64,000 bases of DNA from Isoetes taiwanensis (Eukaryota > Streptophyta > Lycopodiopsida > Isoetales > Isoetaceae), in NCBI GenBank assembly GCA_021234155.1, contig JAJEKV010000008.1, positions 3,051,008-3,115,007 on the forward strand, given 5' to 3'. Shown piece by piece: positions 11,730 through 22,005 of the stretch (positions within the stretch are counted from its first letter, which is position 1; the number at the start of each line of letters is the position of its first letter). The notes beneath the pieces were generated by a model. That model was not told the origin of the DNA, did no database searches, and worked only from the letters and a program-made list of their open reading frames with translations. The position numbers and the translations under genes are program-made.

Positions 11730-11917
11730 GGTTCACGGGATTGAAGTTGCTTTCGGCCTTTGTTTTTGACAAAGCTGCCATTGCTTTTCATGAACCCTGC
11801 GTGGCCGGCTATTGGGCTATTGTGAGTGTCATGAAGAATTAATTCCTCACTCCTGATGATTCAGGGACACAAAGTTTGTTCTTGTGGTAGAGAAGATTTC
11901 TTTCTCTGTTATATCCC

Positions 11918-12637
11918 TTATAAGCTTCTCTTTCCTTGTCTGTCCTTACTTCCTTGCAAAGACCTAGCCCATATTTCCTTAGACTCTTTGCTTGAAGGCA
12001 AGACCTCTTCAATCTTCTTGCCAAAATCACTACACAGGGTGGAGATGGCATTGCAAATGCACTGCACTCGAGTCTCCAATGGCCTTCGAGAGAGGGCGTC
12101 CGCAACCACATTTAATTTACCTGGCTTATAGACTATCTCAAAGTCATACTCTTCGAGGAATTCCATCCATCGCCTTTGCCTCAAATTGAGAAGTGGTTGT
12201 GTAAAGATATATTGGAGGCTTTGGTAGTCTATATCTAGCTAGAACTTCTTACCCAGCAGGTAGTGCCTCCAAATCACTATAGCCAAGAGTTCTTGGTCGT
12301 GTGTCGAGTAGTGTTGGTCGGCGTCGTTCATCTTCTTAGAATCATACGCAACTACTCTTCCCTCCTGCATGAGGACTCCCCCTATCGCTAGTTTACTAGC
12401 ATCCATTTCCACCAACTTGTCCTTGCTTCGATCTGGGAGGGTAAGCACTGGTATAATTGTTAATGCCTCTTTGAGCTTCTCAAAAGATGGTTGGACATTC
12501 TCAAGCCAATGTTGCACCCAATCTTTTACCTTCTTATTCTTAGTGAGGTCTGACAAAGAGGATGCCCACTTAGCGAAGTCCTTTACAAATTTGCAATAGT
12601 ACCCTGCCAAGCCAAGGAAACTTCTTACTTCTGCCAT
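11918..12637 (-). pseudogene. Gypsy RNase H and connection domain
   Basis: From 12637 downward the minus strand reads VRSFLGLAGYYCKFVKDFA, the LPDRSKDKLVEMDAS start of RNase H, and HSTHDQELLAIVIWRHYLLG. After a frame break it reads RQRRWMEFLEEYDFEIVYKP and ADALSRRP, the conserved end of the domain. The expected D-E-D-D set is partly traceable. The polyprotein is split by two frame changes, and the zinc-binding region that should follow (11,730-11,918) is degraded. Confidence 0.85.
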
Positions 12638-12647
12638 ATTCTACTGG

Positions 12648-13441
12648 TCAATCTACAATGGCTTCTATTTTCACTGGATCCATTGAGATTCCTTCAGCTA
12701 TAACTACATGCCCCAAGTATTCCACTTTACTTGTTGCAAAGTGACACTTCGAGAGCTTACCATATAAACGATGCCGTCTTAACTTTTTCAATACTCTTCT
12801 CAAATGTACGACATGTTCCTCCATTGATTTGTTGTAGATGAGGATGTCGTCGAAAAAAACGATGACAAATTCATCCAAGAATTCTCTGAAGATGTCGTTC
12901 ATGAGCCTCATGAATGTTGTTGGAGCATTCGATAAGCCGAAAGGCATTACCGTAAATTCATAGTGACCATACCGCATTCTAAAAGCGATTTTATGAATAT
13001 CTTCCTCCTTGATCCTTATTTGGTGGTAGCCTGACCTCAAATCAATCTTGGAGAAGACCTTTGCTCCCTGTAGTTGGTCCATCAGGTCATCTGCCGTAGG
13101 CAAGGCATATTTATTCTTTACCATTTGCTTATTCAGTTGACGGTAATCTATGCACATTCTTAGACTCCCATCCTTCTTCTTCGCAAAAAGAATTGGTGCC
13201 CCAAAGGGTGACACACTTGTCTTGATGAACCCGAGCTCAAGCAGTTCTTGTAACTATTCTTGAGCTCAACTAGCTCTGGAGTACTCATCCTATAGGGGGC
13301 CTTGCTGGTAGGCTTAACATCTGGTGCTAGTGTGATCTCACACTCCATGCCCTCTGAGGGTGGTAACTGATGGATTTCATCCATAAACACATTATGGAAC
13401 TCCTTGATTACCCTTGCTACTGGCCTAGGCAACTGGTTCAA
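12648..13441 (-). pseudogene. Gypsy reverse transcriptase
   Basis: Two overlapping frames cover the domain. 13441-13160 holds the N-terminal linker, with YRMSTPELVELK. 13214-12648 holds the palm: [43 protein letters not shown], the catalytic [10 protein letters not shown] and KVEYLGHVV. The two frames differ by one base near 13,250. It belongs to the Ty3/gypsy clade. Lineage (for example chromovirus) cannot be confirmed because the integrase C terminus is lost. Confidence 0.92.
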
Positions 13442-13495
13442 GCTTGGCTCACTTTTCTTCTTTTGATTGGGCTCAATTGCCTCTAGCCTAAGGAT

Positions 13496-13901
13496 TTACT
13501 CCACTCTATCCCTTATTAAGCTTTTCTGTTTTTGCTTTAAGGAGATGCACTGTATGGCTGAAGTGACTTTCTTACCTTCGACTACGAAGCGATTCCCGTC
13601 TGGTGCCATCATGGAGATCTCGTTCCTGTCGAAGTCGATCATTGCTTTGGCTGGCTTCAGGAATTCCATTCCCACTATTAGATCATACTTGCTGATATCC
13701 ATTACTTCTGCCCGCATAGCCCATGTAGTTCCACTGAGGTCTATGTTGAAGTTGATTCTCTTCCCCTTAGTGTGGCGAATAGCACCACTTGCCATGTTGA
13801 CAAGTCTTAGCTTGGACTTTAAAGTTTTGTTCTTCATGATGGCAGCCAATCTTGGGGAGGCAAAATTACGCGAGTCACACGCGTCTATTAGAACTACATA
13901 G
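13496..13901 (-). pseudogene. Gypsy protease region
   Basis: A 117-residue frame contains MDISKYDLIVGMEFL and FDRNEISM, the C-terminal part of a retropepsin of this group. Upstream, where D-S/T-G-A is expected, the reading is IDACDSRNF, so the catalytic motif is damaged. It lies between the zinc knuckle of gag and the RT, as usual. Confidence 0.7.
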
Positions 13902-14079
13902 GGCTTGCTATTGATAATTCCCTCAGCTGAAATGACTGTGGACTGATTTCTAACCTCTTCTGACTCAATGGCAGCACAGATTCTACACTCACCTTCAATG
14001 TAATCCTGAGGTTTTTGCCGACCTTCTTCCTCGTCATTTCCTTCAGTCGACGACTCTTAGTCGATGAGCTCTGCTAATG

Positions 14080-15345
14080 CTGACTGCATAACAAAGGGGC
14101 AGTTGTGTGTGTGGTGCCCCGGCTGAAAACATCTAAAGCACAATTTCTTCTTTATACATTCTTCTCACTTCTCTTTTGGGATGTTGTTCAGAAAGAATCT
14201 TACTGATTTGCCTCCTGGGCCTCCCTGTTGTTTATGCTCCCCGTAAGACCCTTTTCTATCTTGTCTTTCCCTGGTACTAGTTCCCCGAAGGTTAGAGGGA
14301 GCTTGCCTGGGTTGATACGGTCATGTTGTTTTCTCTTTGTATGCTGGCTGTTTCTGCCCTGGAGTTACTGGCGCTTCTTCCAGGCTCAATGCCTTATCCT
14401 CGGCCTCCCAACTGTCTTCGGGTTAATGGCCCGTACTAACCTCTTAATGTTGTTATTCAAGCCTTCAATGTAGCTATCCACTGCTTGCCTTTCCGTGATC
14501 CTCGAAACATTTAGTCTTATCCTCATGAATTCTTCTGTGTATTTGGCCACCGATAGGTTCCTCTGGTCCAACCTATAGAATTGCTGGATCTGTCTGCTCT
14601 TGTGCGATCTTAGGACATAATGCCTGCGAAAAGCCTTACTGAAGGTTTTGAATCTGCGACTATTTCTTCTTAACTTATTTGACTTCGCGTAATTCTTTCA
14701 TCAAATCCAAGCTACCCAATCAGATTTGATGTGTTGCCACCTTCCCTATGTCCTTGTCCTTCATTCCATATGAATTTTCAAATTCTTCCATTTCATCTAA
14801 CCAAGCTGCTGCTTCCATTCCTGACCTGTCTTTGCCCGAGAACTGGCCCAATTTCTTTGTTCTCCATACATTGCTCATTGCATTATCCACCTTCTTTTGA
14901 TAGTCCTCTGTCCTCCGGTTCTTGTCCCTGCCCTAAAAAGTATCTGACCCACTTTCAGAACTACTTCGAGATTCACTCCCTGAAGTGTCTGATCCGCTGG
15001 AGCTAGAAGGAGATGGGCTCCTCCTACTTCTTCTTCTCCTCTTCTTGTTCTTCTCGGGTGCCTGGACTTCTTCCCTCTCCAGTTGAGGAGCTTCATCCAG
15101 TGCTTTTGGTGGTGGAGGTGGCATCGGTTCATATTTTTGAGCATGTGTCAATGGTGTGGCCCACTATAACGTTTGTTGCATTTGGTTCCTCATCTGTGTC
15201 AACCTCGTGTTCATTGCTTCAACTATCATCTCTTGCTCTTCATCCTGCTCTCGGCCGAACAAGTTTCTCGGCTGCCACTGATGTTGCCGACCCTGACCTT
15301 GAAACCCTGAGCCAGTGTTCTTGGCTGCAAGTATCATATAACATC
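14080..15345 (-). pseudogene. Gypsy gag with CCHC zinc knuckle
   Basis: Minus-strand frames give, in order, a Gln-rich start (about 15,335-15,170), a proline- and Ser/Arg-rich stretch (15,151-14,933), a capsid-like segment with SVAKYTEEFMRIRLNV (14,571-14,386), and a nucleocapsid knuckle CFRCFQPGHHTHNC (C-X2-C-X4-H-X4-C) at about 14,141-14,100. Several frame changes and stops break the gene. An acceptor-like ATGATACTTGCAG lies immediately before the first residues, near 15,335. Confidence 0.75.
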
Positions 15346-15449
15346 ATTTATAGGTTAATTGTTGTTAACCATAAAAGAAATCAAGTTGAAATTCAACTTA
15401 TAAGTTAACAATGGGTTATGATAGTTGATACATCAGAAGCTCGTACATT

Positions 15450-15515
15450 ATAGAATAGAATAGAATAGGTTTTTAGCGTCCACGGAGACCAATTGGCCTA
15501 TGGGACCCAAACAAA
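15450..15515 (-). repeat. Short retroposon 3' end with (TATTC)n tail
   Basis: On the minus strand CCATAGGCCAATTGGTCTCC is followed by GTGGACGCTAAAAACC and several TATTC repeats. A near-identical end, with a (TTCC)n/(CTCC)n tail, lies at about 40,252-40,320 in the same orientation. A common end attached to different simple repeats is typical of LINE/SINE 3' termini. Confidence 0.4.
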
Positions 15516-15595
15516 AAGAGAGCAGTAGTACATGAAGGTTTTTAAAACATCTTTGTACATATATTAATACAGAGGGACAAGGGAATGTTTCATCA

Positions 15596-16908
15596 TCAAA
15601 ATCCCTTCATGGACTTGAAGAAATTCTTCATGTCCTTGAGTCGAAAACCCTTGCCGACGTTGCACAAGATGTTTTGGGATGATCCATCTTCGAGAGCTCG
15701 AGCCATTTGAGGTGGTGGGAGTGGCGGTGCTGTAGCCGCTACGACTGTCATTGGCGCATCCCTTAGATGACCCCTGGCGAAGTCGAGGCTGTAGAGGACC
15801 ACCGATCTTTTGATGAGGATGACATGCTCCGTGTTGTCCCTCAACTTGGCGTGCTGGCCGAACCCTGAAAGTGCAATCAAGAGTGTTATGGCCTCCTTCC
15901 CTCGTGGGCTGAACTCCTTGTGGAAGACTATCATCTGGCCCTGACTAAGGACTGGGAGATAGTATCAAAGCGCCTTCCCCTTTTGGAATCCCGCCGCCTG
16001 CGACCCTGTGCCTTTCCTTTGAGCCGCTCTGCCGTAGACGTCTAGTGCTAGGAGGTCTTCATGGTCCCTCCACATAGTGGTTGCACTGTCTAGGTTGATG
16101 CTGTTGGATGCCTCCCGCATGCTTCGTGCTCAACCTGGTTTGTACAACCTGCTTTGGATCGCTTGAAACTCCTCCTCTGGGATGACTGGCAGTTGTCGGT
16201 GATACATTCCCTTATGTATTCATATGCGGTGACGTCGGACATCGTCTCGCCAGCATATGAGTGCCGCTCCGCTACTTCCCTTGGGACTTCTTGGTATGAA
16301 TAGTCGATGAAGTCGTTCTGCTGTCCTTCTGCAATCAGACCTAAGAGCTCGTCGATCCTGAGCCCTTCTTCTAAGCAGTATGGAAGATGGAGGATGTCAT
16401 GTGCAAGAATGTACTCCTCCCCTTCGATCACTATTGGAGATAGAGCTGTGATGCCGATAGGTGGTTCGTTGGCCCGCCTGATGTCTTCATCGTGCCTTGC
16501 TATTTGCCTCTCCATCCTTGATGCTTCCCTGCTCTCCCAATCTTGGTCGTCCTCCCCTTCCTGCTCATAGTCTTGCTCGATCTGAAGTGCCCCTGATGCA
16601 GTGCCGTGGTAGACATACTCTGAGGACTGAATCTCGTGGATCTAGTCCTGTTCTACTCGGGTGTTGAGTGGTGCAAGGTCCAAGGGTTGGATCGAAGGCA
16701 CCCACTTGCCTCCCCTTGGGGGGAGGCTAACTTCCCAGGGTAAGATTTGTTGGTCATACTGGCATACAATATCTGTGTAATAGAGGGTTCTAGTCAGGGT
16801 TGCATGGAGGTCGAAGAGATGGTCAAAGACACGGAAGGCCTCCTCTGCAGGGAAATCACGGATGTGGTTGATACTATTGTACCATTCTACAAAGTTTGTG
16901 GGCACCAT
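15596..16908 (-). pseudogene. Unidentified ORF between H3-like ORF and gag (ORFX)
   Basis: A frame opens at 16908 (MVPTNFVEWYNS) and runs to about 16,090 with one TAG near 16,643. After a one-base shift near 16,200 it continues through VIPEEEFQAIQ, DHEDLLALDVYGRAA, HKEFSPRGKEAITLLIALSG and HVILIKRSVVLYSLDF to a stop at 15,596. Total potential length is about 435 residues. It is acidic in the middle, has no signal peptide or membrane segment, and resembles no family I know. Position and strand match the H3-like ORF, so it is probably a second accessory ORF of the retrotransposon. It does not look like a histone. Confidence 0.5.
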
Positions 16909-17146
16909 TGAGCAGAGGTTAATGTAGAAAATGGTTGGGAAGGTTTGACAAAGGTTTGGAAAATCACCTAAGAGGACTAAGCGGAGGAGAGGCCCCTTTT
17001 ATAGACTAATACTGCCTAGTTTTCCGTGCCCAAGACTTCTTGATCAGCTAGACCTATGTTCTAAGGCTATGGATCTAAGCAAAACAAGTCAAGAGTGTAT
17101 GACAGTTTGTTGGATCAAATTGGTCAAGTTTTGGTCAAACATGGTT

Positions 17147-17641
17147 GACTTCGGGCCCAGACCAGCGAAAGCAGCGTCTGCATTAGCGATCTGGGGGGCC
17201 ATCGGACGCGCAGGACAGACCTAAATGGGTCATTTTCGGCAAAATTAGACATTTTCAGGACCCCTTTCAGGAGCTAGAAGACACTAAAATGCATGTTTGG
17301 ATTAATTCTAGACTAACTAGCAACTTATTTTATGTTAAAATGACATGAGAAAGTGCAATTATAGGTGACTCGGGTCAGACCGCGCGAAACGCGTCTGCGT
17401 TCGCGACGCAGGGGCCATCGCGTGGTCAGACCCGAGTGGGCCATTCTTGACTGCTTTTTGATGTTTTTAACAAATTGTAAGTGCTACACTGAACTTTTTA
17501 ACAAATTCTAAACATTCTAACATCTTTTATTACAAAAATTGAACAGATTAACTCACAATTCAAGCGACTTGGGTCAGATAGCGCGAGACGCATTTGCGTT
17601 CACGACGCAGGAGCCATCAGCACTGTCAGACCCGAGTGGGT
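17147..17641. repeat. Three ~75-bp hairpin repeats, ~200 bp apart
   Basis: Copies at 17147-17235, 17367-17441 and 17565-17641. The middle copy folds end to end: ACTCGGGTCAGACC pairs with GGTCAGACCCGAGT, and inside lies a second stem (GCGTCTGCG with CGCGACGC). The outer copies keep the arms imperfectly. Spacers are AT-rich and unrelated. They sit between the H3-like ORF and ORFX. Confidence 0.8.
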
Positions 17642-17796
17642 TGACTTTGACCTAAAATTTAATTTAAAGGCAAAATTTTAAACTGATATTAATAATAGAA
17701 TTATTTTAATTACATTATGAAAGGTTTTACACCAAATTTTTACACAAAAAGTAGTTATATATAATTTAATTTAACTACGTACAAAATGGGATGCTT

Positions 17797-18873
17797 CTAG
17801 GGCTTCTCCTTATGGATTCTCCTAGCTAGATGGAGATCCTTGGGCATTACCATTACCCTCTTCACATGGATGGCACACAAGTTGCCCTCCTCGAAGAGCT
17901 GCACCAGCTCTGCCTCAGCTGCCTCTTGCAGGAATCAGACTGTTAGGGGTCTGATCCTATAGTCAGTCCAGAACTCCTGCATAATCTCCCAGAGTAGCCG
18001 CTCGAATGGCGCCTTTCGAATCAGGAGATTAATGCCCTGCTGGAAGTGTCTAATCTCCCAAAACACCCTGGTGTGCTTCAAATTAGGTCCATGGTGGACC
18101 TTCTTCAGAGGCTCCGGCCATGGTGGTGGCGGCTTCAGTTGGTTCTTCGGCCTGCCGCCCTTAACGTACTTCTGTACGTTCTGCTTGCAATACCAATCAT
18201 TGTACCTCGTCCACTTGTGGAGGTACTCTCCTACCTTCTGCTTCTTTACTACCTTCGGTGGCTTGGGCCACTTTTGGTAGGGTGGACGGGTGTCGGGGTT
18301 TGATGTCTCCTCGGCGTCCCCCTCGGGCTCTTCCTCCTCCTGCCCACCGCTTCCTTCTTCCTCGTTCTCCTCCTCGTCCTCCTCGTCGGTTGCCTCTCGA
18401 CGAGGTTCTCCAATATGGACCGTCCCTCGAGGCGGATCTTGGTCCCTCTTGGACCTTTTCTCCCTCTGTCTGTCCTCCTTCTCCCTCTCCCTCTTCTTCC
18501 TCTTCGCCCGCTCCTCTGGCCATTCAATTACCTTCTGCTTTCCCTTCTTCTTAATGGAGCCGACTTCTTCCCGCCGCTGCTCCTCCTGCCACTGCTCCTC
18601 CCGCTGCTGCTCCTCCTCCTGGCTCGGCGATGACAGGCCGAGATCAACAGTCTTATCGGTCCTCTGGGTAGCTCCCGATTAGCTACTCTGCGTTCGTTCG
18701 TGGGAGGTGTGGAAAGTCTCGTCCATCGAGCTGGACGTCTCCTTGTGCTCCTCCTCTTCCCTCCCGGGCTTGAGGTGCTCCGGGATCTTCTTGCCGCTAC
18801 CTGCTGCCTCTGCCATGAAAGGGGTGTGTCTGGGGCTCCTATACTTCCGAGCTGTGCATTTAGTTCGGGCCAT
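17797..18873 (-). pseudogene. Divergent histone H3 with long charged insertion, two nonsense codons
   Basis: One frame runs 359 codons from ATG at 18873 to TAG at 17797-17799, broken only by TAA (codon 65) and TGA (codon 313). Residues 1-12 are MARTKCTARKYR: the H3 tail with K4, R8 and K9 kept but Q5 replaced by Cys and S10 by Tyr. Residues ~20-255 form a Glu/Lys/Arg-rich low-complexity insertion. The last ~95 residues are a full H3 histone fold: EIRHFQQGINLLIRKAPFER (alpha-N/alpha-1), EFWTDYRI (loop 1), [18 protein letters not shown] (alpha-2), NLCAIHVKR (loop 2) and [11 protein letters not shown] (alpha-3), with the H3 Cys and His of loop 2 retained. Normal H3 is ~136 residues. No intron is needed. 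It lies 0.5 kb inside the PBS of a gypsy element. H3 homology is clear; function as a nucleosomal histone is untested. Confidence 0.88.
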
Positions 18874-19380
18874 ATCTTACGGTTAAGAAAATGGATTAGC
18901 TTAAGCTGGAGATCAAGAAAGAGAGGTTTAGGGTGAGTTAGGGAGAGTGGGATACTAAAATGGTATTTAAAAAGGAAAAGATGCTCTTAGGGCTAGGAAT
19001 ATTCTCCTACCATTAATAGCCCTATTAATTAGCCTCCCCTATTAAATACTACTTTATTATAATTAGAAATTCGAATTTTCCTAATGGTTTGGGGTATTAA
19101 TTATGGATTTGCGCCATCTTTCACCCGGGTCTCAGATTGGAATGATTCTTCGACCCATTTTGGGTGAATTTTGATGCTCATGCATAATTTCCACTCCAAT
19201 TTTACTAGAATGTTAATTTGACGCATTCTTTTTCTTGCATCCAACAACTTTCCCTAACTTTACGACCCCACTACTTGGGACGGTTCAAGGGTGGGATTTT
19301 CATCCCATACTCTATTATGCCGGTTAGACTACTTAGCTAGAGATATGGTCAGTGCTAGTTCTTGGTCAACCAAGAACATG

Positions 19381-19392
19381 GCTCTGATACCA
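19381..19392 (-). other. Primer binding site complementary to initiator tRNA-Met
   Basis: The minus strand reads TGGTATCAGAGC, the standard plant PBS for the 3' end of initiator tRNA-Met, one base after the CA end of the adjacent LTR. Confidence 0.9.
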
Positions 19393-19393
19393 T

Positions 19394-20535
19394 TGTGACG
19401 CTCCCTACAAAATATACGGCGGCCGACCGTACACTCCATAGGAAATCCCCATCTGGTCCTTCGACCGCATGGGCCCTCCGTCTATGGCGCACTCGAGGGT
19501 TGTCCGTAGTGCGGGAAGGGGACACGAAGGTGTCTTGCGCGCCCTTCCCCGATGGGCTCCTATAACAGTCGAAACATAAATAATGTCAGTACTAACAATA
19601 ACAGTACATCGAACTACCTCGAAGGGTAGCGCATCCATACATCCATAGGTACAATAGAGATAAACATATGCCATAAAACATGAGAGCTCCTACCTAAGGC
19701 TCGGACTCATGTGGAGGTAGACTGATGGCTAGGCCACAAGATAGAGCAGACCGAGGCATAACAATGGCGCGGCTGGCTATAGACAATGGCTAGGGTTGAC
19801 CACTCCATCCGCCCCTCCTGTGCATACTTTGCTGATGGGTTAAATCGGGCTCTGGCGTGACTATAGCCTGCCAGATATGCAATCTCATGGCATTACCCAT
19901 CGAGACTACTCCGGGTTGCATCTCCCCGGTCCGATGAGGCAAGAAAGGTTGCATCTCCCTTCCCGAGGTCTAGTGGCTCCACGGGCGGCTAGAGAATCGT
20001 GGCGACACACGATTCTTCCCCGACTTAATTCCCCAAACCAAGAGCCAGGCCGACACCTGCAACTCTTGAGAGGCAGGGCGACACCATTGCCCCAGGAGGT
20101 GTCAGACCTATACCCGGCCCACTCGAAGTGACCGACTATAGGCCTAGCCCGCTATAGGTCCCCAAGAGGCGCTTCGCCAGGGTTTCCCACTCCCTACCGA
20201 TGCGCGAAACGCCTCACGGGGGCTGCTATGCTATCTTTGTGCCCACGTGAGGCGATTTTCGAAACGAAGTTTTGAGCGCGAATGGGCTTCCCAGACTGTT
20301 GGAGCCAGAAAAATGGTCTAGGATTAGGGTTTGGCCACTTATAGATTAGGGTTGATGTCACCTGCTACGTGGCTCCAATAGGATGCTTCCGTATGGCGGG
20401 TGCCCAATAAGTTAAGGACATGTGGAAATGGATTTAATCTAAGGTTGGCTAAGTTATATGAATAACTTAGTCACGCCTCCTATTGCCACTAATCTATGGT
20501 ATACAAGGCTATGATGATAGACTTGTATAGTGACA
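19394..20535 (-). repeat. 5' LTR of the gypsy element
   Basis: On the minus strand it begins TGTCACTATACAAG (20535) and ends GGGAGCGTCACA (19394), directly before the PBS. The inner end is fixed by the PBS. The outer end is inferred from TG...CA and the imperfect TGTCAC/GTCACA symmetry, because no second LTR is present for comparison. It is GC-richer than its surroundings. Confidence 0.55.
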
Positions 20536-21480
20536 GACCTGGAAGTATATGTATTTATGGCATATATTTCTCAAAAACGTCATATACTGTTTAGATATGA
20601 TGGGGAGCATCTGCGAGGCAAATGCTACGGTGCATGTGGTGTATTCCATATGTGATGTGTTCTTACAGTCAGTCAGTCATTGCTTCACGATTGCTCTACT
20701 GGATATGATCTATACATGTTACTAACACGTGGAATCATGTGTAAGCTGTGTGACAGCTGGCGGAGTTATGTGTTGTACGTAGATATCTAGTAGATGTGTA
20801 GTTGTCACCTTATTATCTGTATACATGTCTTTCATATATATAGCCTCATGAGAGGCAGAACTTGTTCTGTGTACTGGTTTATATGAATATGAATCAAAGT
20901 TTTTGGGGACTAAAATTTTGGTTCTTAGTAGGCTATGATTATTATCTTGATAATTGTAATAAGGCATATCTTAATGGCGTCAAGTTTTGTTAAAATCTTG
21001 GGTAGATATAATGCGATTGGAAGTTATCACTTTAATCTTGTATAGACTTTCTACGTTTACTGCTAGAAGTAGATCTTGTAAGGTTCATGCAGATGGAAAG
21101 ATTGCGATGCTGCAGAGACACCATCAATTCAAGGAGGAGAGAATGTGACTTTCCAATATATTTATACAATATAAATAACTATACTATACTGCCACATCGT
21201 AGTGCATGTCAAGCATATTGACATGTACAAGGGTGGTAGGATGTACCAATATATTACACATGCATGCTATCTGGGTAGCTAGCATATTAATATACTGTAA
21301 GGGGTTGCACCTTTCCCCATCGATTTTCTTTGTTGATTTCCTCCTCCGTGGCAAATGAATCTGATTTCTAGTTCTAGCCTACTTTCAAAAGACTTAAGCG
21401 TGGTTGGGTTTGTCCTCTAGTTTGCCTTGTTTGTCTTTTTGTGTAAAACTTTCAATTTTATAAGGTCGTGGCTGCCTATA
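20536..21480. other. No gene recognised
   Basis: AT-rich intergenic sequence with short ORFs only. No repeat shared with other parts of the window was noticed. Confidence 0.5.
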
Positions 21481-21484
21481 ATTG

Positions 21485-21570
21485 CATGCAATGTAAGGTG
21501 GTTGGGGGTAAGAAGACCTACAAAGCAATATTAGTGTGGCGTGTGTGTCACATGTCCAATGGATGCTACC
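21485..21570 (+). repeat. SINE-like body fragment (plus copy)
   Basis: GCAATGTAAGGTGGTTGGGG and the following GTCACATGTCCAATGGATGC are an inverted copy of the segment at 21,812-21,905. No tRNA-like head is attached, so it is a 5'-truncated copy. Confidence 0.5.
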
Positions 21571-21787
21571 ATGTGGGATGTAAAAGTTGCTTCTTCTTCC
21601 TCGTTGCTTTCTAACTGGAGCGCTAATGGGAATGGCCGCCAAATTTGTGGCTCAATAAACTAAGAATCTGAGAAAGGCGTAATTCCTACGATGCTATATG
21701 AGTTTTGAGCCAAACCAAATCAGAAATTAATGCCGGGAAAAGTGCGTGTGGTCTAGAGTGTGAGTCCAACACACATTCTTAAATAGA

Positions 21788-22005
21788 TAGATAGATAGAT
21801 AGTATTTTAACGTCACGCCACTAGGCAGCATCCAACTGGACATGTGACCACACACCACACTACATTGCTCGGTTGGGCCCTGCCCCCAACCACCTTACAT
21901 TGCGTCTGTTAGGATTTGACCCTAACAAGCACCGAGAGTGGCGATTCTGGGCGGTCTCGAACTCGAGACCACATTGCTAAGGAACTAGCGTGTAAAAAAT
22001 ATGAG
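21788..22005 (-). mobile_element. SINE-like element with (TATC)n tail
   Basis: The minus strand has a pol III B-box match (GTTCGAGACC) near 21,955 with GTTCCTTAGCAATGTGG upstream as a possible A-box region, then a body shared with the inverted copy at 21,485-21,570. It ends in a (TATC)5-like microsatellite at 21,788-21,811. A tRNA-like head, shared body and simple-repeat tail are SINE features. The A box is weak and target duplications were not identified. Confidence 0.45.

Larger units (their letters stand above)
11490..20535 (-). mobile_element. Ty3/gypsy LTR retrotransposon with extra ORFs, 3' end missing
   Basis: Read on the minus strand the order is 5' LTR (20535-19394), PBS (19392-19381), a histone H3-like ORF (18873-17797), an array of hairpins, an unidentified ORF (16908-15596), a splice-acceptor-like site, gag, protease, RT, RNase H and the first part of integrase. 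The element is cut at 11,490 by the end of a DNA transposon, and no 3' LTR is seen. PR before RT before integrase is the Ty3/gypsy order. Unity of the whole 9-kb block is inferred from common strand and from the PBS. An alternative is two adjacent elements, one of them a non-autonomous carrier of the two extra ORFs. Confidence 0.65.

Noticed and set aside
18197-18554. Arg-rich and Gly/Glu-rich ORFs on the minus strand and Ser/Leu-rich ORFs on the plus strand
   Set aside because: Off-frame readings of the charged insertion of the H3-like ORF; the H3 frame is continuous through this stretch.
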